A stretch of DNA of 35,402 bases from an uncultured Muribaculaceae bacterium (GTDB lineage: Bacteria > Bacteroidota > Bacteroidia > Bacteroidales > Muribaculaceae), in NCBI GenBank assembly GCA_910584525.1, contig CAJUAT010000025.1, positions 1-35,402 of the forward strand, given 5' to 3'. The notes under the pieces are model-generated. The model had not been told where the DNA came from. It was given only the letters and a program-made list of their open reading frames with translations, and searched no databases. Within the stretch, counting starts at the first letter, position 1; each line of letters begins with the position of its first letter. Shown piece after piece: positions 30,918 through 35,402 of this stretch. The translations under genes and the position numbers were made by a program.

Positions 30918-33900
30918 ATGAGCAAAGAAAAGAAATTTCTGACGTGCGACGGCAACCAGGCAGCTGCGCATATCAGCTATATGTTCAGCGAGGTTGCGGC
31001 CATCTACCCCATCACGCCGTCGTCGACGATGGCGGAGTATGTGGACGATTGGTCGGCGGCCGGACGCAAGAACATTTTCGGAGAGACTGTACAGGTACAG
31101 GAGATGCAGAGCGAGGGAGGAGCCTCGGGAGCCGTTCACGGAGCGCTTCAGGCAGGCGCTCTCACCACGACCTACACCGCATCGCAGGGTCTGTTGCTGA
31201 TGATCCCCAACATGTACAAGATAGCCGGAGAACTTCTGCCTTGCGTGTTCCATGTGTCGGCGCGTACGTTGGCGAGCCATGCATTGAGCATCTTCGGCGA
31301 CCATCAGGATGTGATGGCGGCCCGTCAGACAGGCTTCGCCATGTTTGCCGAGGGTTCCGTGCAGGAGGTTATGGACCTCGCCGCCGTAGCCCATCTTTCC
31401 GCAATCAAGGGCCGCGTGCCTTTCGTCAACTTCTTCGACGGTTTCCGCACCAGCCATGAGATTCAGAAAATAGAGGCTCTCAGCGAAGACGACCTCCGTC
31501 CGCTCGTGGATATGGAGGCTCTCGCCGATTTCCGTAACCGCGCCCTCAATCCCGACAAGCCTGTGGCCCGTGGTATGGCCGAGAACCCCGACGTGTTCTT
31601 CCAGCACCGCGAGGCTTCCAACAAATACTACGACGCCATTCCCGCGATTGTCGAGGAGTATGTCAACGAGATGAACAAGCTCACAGGCCGCAACTATGGT
31701 CTGTTCGACTATTATGGAGATCCCGAGGCCGACAGGGTAGTGATTGCCATGGGTAGCGTGACCCAGGCCCTCAGGGAGACCATCGACTATCTCCGCGGGC
31801 GCGGTGAGAAGGTAGGTATGGTGGCTGTTCACCTCTACCGTCCTTTCAGTGCCCGTCATTTCCTGGCTGCCGTGCCTGCGTCGGCAAGAAAAATCGCCGT
31901 GCTTGACCGCACCAAGGAACCGGGCGCCAATGGCGAACCCCTCTACCTTGACGTCAAGGAAGTGTTCTACGGCAAGGAGAATGCTCCGCAGATTGTTGGC
32001 GGCCGTTATGGTCTCAGCTCCAAGGACACCACTCCGGCACAGCTGCTCGCCGTTTATGAGAACCTTAAGGCCGATGCTCCCGTGCATGGCTTCACAATCG
32101 GTATCGAGGACGATGTCACGAACCTCTCGCTCCCCGTGGGCGAGGAAATCAACACCGGCGGCAAAGGTATGTTCCAGGCTAAGTTCTATGGCCTCGGCGC
32201 CGACGGTACTGTGGGTGCCAACAAGAACTCGGTGAAAATAATCGGCGACAACACCGACAAATACTGTCAGGCTTATTTCGCATACGACTCCAAGAAGTCG
32301 GGCGGTTTCACCTGCTCTCACCTGCGCTTCGGCGACGAGCCCATCCGCAGCACCTACCTCGTGAACACCCCCAACTTCGTGGCTTGTCATGTGCAGGCTT
32401 ATCTCCATATGTACGATGTGACCCGCGGTCTGCAGCCCAACGGTACTTTCCTTCTCAACACGATATGGGAGGGCGAGGAGCTGGAGAAGAACCTTCCCAA
32501 CAAGGTTAAGCGTTACTTCGCCAAGAACAACATTACCGTATACTACATCAACGCTACCAAGATAGCCCAGGAGATCGGTCTCGGAAACCGTACCAACACC
32601 ATCCTGCAGAGCGCATTCTTCCGCATCACGGAGGTTATCCCCGTAGACCTGGCCATAGAGCAGATGAAGAAATTCATCGTTAAGTCGTATGGCAAGAAGG
32701 GCGAGAATATCGTCAACATGAACTACGCGGCCGTAGACCGTGGCGGAGAGTACAAGCAGCTTGAAGTGAAGGCAGAGTGGGCAGATCTCGCCGATGACGC
32801 TCCGGCCGCCAAGCCGGCTCCCGAGTTCATCGAGACTGTGGTGCGTCCCATCAATGCCCAGGATGGCGACCTTCTGCCTGTAAGCAAGTTTGTCGACAAC
32901 AGCGACGGTACATGGCAGCAGGGCACGGCCGCTTATGAGAAGCGCGGTGTGGCTGCTTTCGTGCCTGAATGGAATCCCGACAACTGTATACAGTGCAACA
33001 AGTGTTCATATGTTTGTCCTCACGCCTCGATTCGTCCCTTCCTGTTGGATGCCGAGGAGCTGGCTGCATCGCCCCTCGATGAGAGTACCACCAAGGCAGC
33101 CGTCGGCAAGACGTTTGCAGGTCTCCGTTTCCGTCAGCAGGTGGATGTGCTCGACTGTCTGGGTTGCGGCAACTGCGCCGATGTATGCCCCGGCATGCGC
33201 GGCCAGAAGGCTCTGACAATGAAGCATTTCGAAAGCCAGGAGGCTCAGGATGCCAATTGGGAATGGCTCGTCAAGAACGTCAAGAACAAGGCCGACCTCG
33301 TGGATGTCAAGCTTAACGCCAAGAACAGCCAGTTCGCACAGCCTCTCTTTGAGTTCTCCGGCGCTTGCTCCGGTTGTGGCGAGACTCCTTATGTGAAGCT
33401 TATAACCCAGCTCTTCGGAGCCAACGAAGTGGTGGCCAACGCCACAGGTTGCTCGTCAATCTACTCCGGCTCCGTGCCCTCCACACCTTATACCGTGAAC
33501 CAGGAAGGTCATGGTCCGGCATGGGCCAACTCCCTGTTCGAGGACTTCTGCGAGTATGGCCTCGGTATGTACATCGGTTATGAGAAGCTTCGCGAGCGTG
33601 CCGTTGTCACGGCCACGGCCATGACAGAAAGCGCTGAGGCTCCCGAGGAACTGAAGGCTGCCGCCCAGGCATGGCTTGACAATCGTGATGACGCCCGTCA
33701 GTCGCAGCTTACAGGTTATGCTCTGGTGGAGGCTGCCAAGAAGGGTGCCGACAAGGGTTGCGAACTCTGCTCCACGATGGTGAACCTCGCAAACTATCTC
33801 ACCAAGCGCAGCCAGTGGATCATCGGCGGTGACGGCGCAAGCTACGATATTGGCTTCGGCGGTCTCGACCACGTGATTGCTTCCGGCAAGAATGTCAACA

Positions 33901-34517
33901 TTCTGGTTCTCGATACGGAGGTTTACTCCAACACCGGCGGCCAGTCGTCGAAGTCTACGCCTATCGGCGCCATCGCTAAGTTTGCCGCCGCCGGCAAGCG
34001 CATCCGCAAGAAGGACCTCGGCCTTATCGCTACCACCTACGGCTATGTATATGTGGCCCAGATAGCCATGGGCGCCGACAATGCCCAGACTCTCAAGGCT
34101 CTCCGCGAAGCCGAGGCTTACGATGGTCCCTCGCTGGTGATTGCTTACGCCCCCTGTATCAACCATGGTATCAAGAAGGGTATGGGCTTGAGCCAGGAAG
34201 AGGAGAAGCTCGCTGTGGAATGCGGCTACTGGCACCTCTGGCGTTACAATCCCGAGGCTGAGGCCAAGGGCGAGAATCCTTTCAGCCTCGACAGCAAGGA
34301 ACCCGACTGGGACAAGTTTGTCGACTTCCTCAAGGGTGAGGTGCGTTTTGCTTCGCTGCAGAAGATGTATCCTGCACAGGCCGAGGAACTCTTCGAAGCC
34401 TGCAAGGAGAATGCCAAGTGGCGCTATAACAACTACAAGCGTCTGGCTGCCCAGAATTGGGGCCAGGATCCCGAGCTGACTCCCGAGGAAATCAAACTCC
34501 GTCAGAACAACGGCTGA
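30918..34517 (+). CDS. nifJ: Pyruvate:ferredoxin (flavodoxin) oxidoreductase
   Basis: Single-chain, homodimeric enzyme that converts pyruvate plus CoA to acetyl-CoA, CO2 and reduced ferredoxin. The N-terminal domain carries AAIYPITPSSTMAEYVDDW. Two ferredoxin-type 4Fe-4S motifs are complete: Cys690/693/696/700 (CIQCNKCSYVCP) and Cys747/750/753/757 (CLGCGNCADVCP). The proximal cluster region begins with GACSGCGETPY, and the thiamine site shows GDGASYDIGFGGLDH with LDTEVYSNTGGQSSKSTP. The length (1199) is full, so all six usual domains are present. It is the key pyruvate-oxidising enzyme of anaerobic Bacteroidales and is oxygen-sensitive, which fits the low-oxygen oxidase CydAB in the same window. 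A stem-loop follows the stop. Confidence 0.97.
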   Translation: MSKEKKFLTCDGNQAAAHISYMFSEVAAIYPITPSSTMAEYVDDWSAAGRKNIFGETVQVQEMQSEGGASGAVHGALQAGALTTTYTASQGLLLMIPNMYKIAGELLPCVFHVSARTLASHALSIFGDHQDVMAARQTGFAMFAEGSVQEVMDLAAVAHLSAIKGRVPFVNFFDGFRTSHEIQKIEALSEDDLRPLVDMEALADFRNRALNPDKPVARGMAENPDVFFQHREASNKYYDAIPAIVEEYVNEMNKLTGRNYGLFDYYGDPEADRVVIAMGSVTQALRETIDYLRGRGEKVGMVAVHLYRPFSARHFLAAVPASARKIAVLDRTKEPGANGEPLYLDVKEVFYGKENAPQIVGGRYGLSSKDTTPAQLLAVYENLKADAPVHGFTIGIEDDVTNLSLPVGEEINTGGKGMFQAKFYGLGADGTVGANKNSVKIIGDNTDKYCQAYFAYDSKKSGGFTCSHLRFGDEPIRSTYLVNTPNFVACHVQAYLHMYDVTRGLQPNGTFLLNTIWEGEELEKNLPNKVKRYFAKNNITVYYINATKIAQEIGLGNRTNTILQSAFFRITEVIPVDLAIEQMKKFIVKSYGKKGENIVNMNYAAVDRGGEYKQLEVKAEWADLADDAPAAKPAPEFIETVVRPINAQDGDLLPVSKFVDNSDGTWQQGTAAYEKRGVAAFVPEWNPDNCIQCNKCSYVCPHASIRPFLLDAEELAASPLDESTTKAAVGKTFAGLRFRQQVDVLDCLGCGNCADVCPGMRGQKALTMKHFESQEAQDANWEWLVKNVKNKADLVDVKLNAKNSQFAQPLFEFSGACSGCGETPYVKLITQLFGANEVVANATGCSSIYSGSVPSTPYTVNQEGHGPAWANSLFEDFCEYGLGMYIGYEKLRERAVVTATAMTESAEAPEELKAAAQAWLDNRDDARQSQLTGYALVEAAKKGADKGCELCSTMVNLANYLTKRSQWIIGGDGASYDIGFGGLDHVIASGKNVNILVLDTEVYSNTGGQSSKSTPIGAIAKFAAAGKRIRKKDLGLIATTYGYVYVAQIAMGADNAQTLKALREAEAYDGPSLVIAYAPCINHGIKKGMGLSQEEEKLAVECGYWHLWRYNPEAEAKGENPFSLDSKEPDWDKFVDFLKGEVRFASLQKMYPAQAEELFEACKENAKWRYNNYKRLAAQNWGQDPELTPEEIKLRQNNG

Positions 34518-34550
34518 ATGATCGGATAACCGACTTCATCGATAAATCAG

Positions 34551-34581
34551 GCGAGGCTGCGCAATATATGCGCGGCCTCGT
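34551..34581 (+). terminator. Stem-loop after nifJ
   Basis: GCGAGGCTGCGCA pairs with TGCGCGGCCTCGT (13 bp, two G-U wobbles) around ATATA. Only TTT follows after five bases, so termination may be incomplete and let some transcripts reach nth. Confidence 0.65.
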
Positions 34582-34585
34582 CCGC

Positions 34586-34619
34586 TTTATGATTATGACA
34601 ATTTTATGATTATGACAAT
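34586..34619 (+). repeat. 17-bp tandem duplication at the nth start
   Basis: TTTATGATTATGACAAT occurs twice in direct succession (34586-34602 and 34603-34619). Each copy has two ATG codons. The second copy provides the nth start. The first opens a six-codon frame in another phase that ends on a TGA (34607-34609) overlapping the ATG at 34606. Confidence 0.9.
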
Positions 34620-35247
34620 CAAAGAAAGATACCGCGGTGTGTTGGAGGCATTTGCGCAAAGTATTCCCGAGCCGCAGACGGAACTGCACTATGAGTCGCC
34701 TTACCAGCTGCTGGTGGCCGTAATCCTGTCGGCGCAGTGCACCGACAAGCGTATCAATATGGTTACGCCTGCTCTTTTCGAACGCTTCCCGACCAGCGCC
34801 GAGCTGGCAAAGGCCACTTTCGAGGAGGTGCATCCTTATGTGAAGAGTGTAACCTATCCCAACGCCAAGAGCAGGTCACTGATCAAAATGGCCAATATAC
34901 TGGAAGATGAGTTCAATGGCGAGATGCCGCGCGACATCGACAATCTGATGAAGTTGCCGGGAGTCGGCAGGAAAACAGCCAATGTGATTTTAGCGGTGTT
35001 GTGGGGCGATGCCGCGATGCCCGTGGATACCCACGTGTTCCGTGTCAGCAACCGAATAGGACTTACGCGTGACTCAAAGACACCTTTGGCTACCGAAAAG
35101 ACATTATGCCGGCATATACCGGCAGAATTGCTGCCCAAAGCCCATCACTGGCTCATTCTGCATGGCCGTTACGTATGCAAGGCCCGCAAACCCGACTGCC
35201 AGGAATGCGTCATAGCCCCGTTCTGCAAATCCTTCGGCCATCTCTGA
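34606..35247 (+). CDS. nth: Endonuclease III
   Basis: DNA glycosylase/AP lyase that removes oxidised pyrimidines. The helix-hairpin-helix is LPGVGRKTANVIL with the catalytic Lys123, and the essential Asp141 lies in PVDTHVFRVSNRIGL; they match E. coli Lys120 and Asp138. The C-terminal 4Fe-4S cluster has Cys190-X6-Cys197-X2-Cys200-X5-Cys206. LLVAVILSAQCTD is the conserved substrate pocket. Length is 213. The start may be ATG 34606 or ATG 34612 (MTIKERY); both lie in the duplicated 17-bp block. It follows the nifJ stem-loop and has no consensus promoter of its own. After its stop, the last 155 bases hold AT-rich sequence in which I recognise nothing. Confidence 0.95.
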   Translation: MIMTIKERYRGVLEAFAQSIPEPQTELHYESPYQLLVAVILSAQCTDKRINMVTPALFERFPTSAELAKATFEEVHPYVKSVTYPNAKSRSLIKMANILEDEFNGEMPRDIDNLMKLPGVGRKTANVILAVLWGDAAMPVDTHVFRVSNRIGLTRDSKTPLATEKTLCRHIPAELLPKAHHWLILHGRYVCKARKPDCQECVIAPFCKSFGHL

Positions 35248-35402
35248 CCCAACATAAATCACATTCGTAACATCCGTCACATAAGCTGCATCCCAGCCTC
35301 CGGTATGATTTCCGTTTTTATTGTTTGTCGATTTTATTTGCATATACCGAAGTGATTTAAACTTATTTCAAAAACATAAAAAGTCTTTTAAGATATAAAA
35401 AT

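Noticed and set aside
30768..32408. A 546-codon open frame on the minus strand opposite nifJ
   Set aside because: It lies antisense to a fully recognised coding region, and its translation shows no domain and skewed His/Val/Glu composition. It arises from codon bias in GC-rich DNA.
35104..35343. A 79-codon minus-strand frame at the right edge
   Set aside because: It overlaps the end of nth in antisense and lacks any family resemblance.

Overview
The window looks like a chromosomal piece of an anaerobic Bacteroidota, most likely order Bacteroidales. The gut family Muribaculaceae is only a guess from protein flavour and GC-rich codon use. Four things support Bacteroidota: several starts are preceded by the phylum-specific promoter (a -33 TTTG, a 19-20 base spacer, then -7 TAnnTTTG); Shine-Dalgarno sequences are largely missing; DUF4494 and the 29-residue COX24-like protein are typical of the phylum; and a full-length pyruvate:ferredoxin oxidoreductase sits with cytochrome bd, as in nanaerobes. 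Almost everything is housekeeping.

Layout. 1-3250 (+): an unknown small protein coupled to an exported cyclophilin, then a five-repeat DUF349 protein with its own promoter and terminator. 3259-7415 (+): an envelope operon of a Sel1 protein, a patatin with a C-terminal beta-barrel, and the lipoprotein ApbE. 7566-11766 (-): RNase G/E with a long charged tail, a COX24-like mini ribosomal protein, HU, a YigZ/IMPACT protein and a DJ-1 protein. 11975-18656 (-): a small secreted His/Tyr/Lys-rich protein, FolC, a split chromate-type transporter pair, CydB, CydA, and an Rpn-like nuclease. 18841-23687 (+): DUF4494, YggS, an FHS-type sugar transporter and transketolase. 23753-24559 (+): initiator tRNA-fMet, then an RluA-type pseudouridine synthase. 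24659-30735 (+): TetR, FabG, IspD, RecG and a DbpA-like helicase. 30918-35247 (+): NifJ and endonuclease III.

How the genes fit together. CydAB lies directly upstream of the chromate-type transporter pair and folC with almost no spacing, so they are probably co-transcribed. FabG, IspD, RecG and the helicase run in one direction. That run is broken between ispD and recG by a 471-bp non-coding element with long terminal inverted repeats. Pyruvate oxidation (NifJ) and pentose use (transporter plus transketolase) are the visible central-metabolism modules.

No phage, CRISPR array, antibiotic-resistance gene or rRNA is visible. The least explained object is the 471-bp MITE-like element at 26763-27233. 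It carries a nested hairpin of about 92 nt, and related repeat copies sit just after the 3' ends of two other genes (about 1122-1144 and 11908-11954). I regard this as the best candidate for something undescribed in the window.
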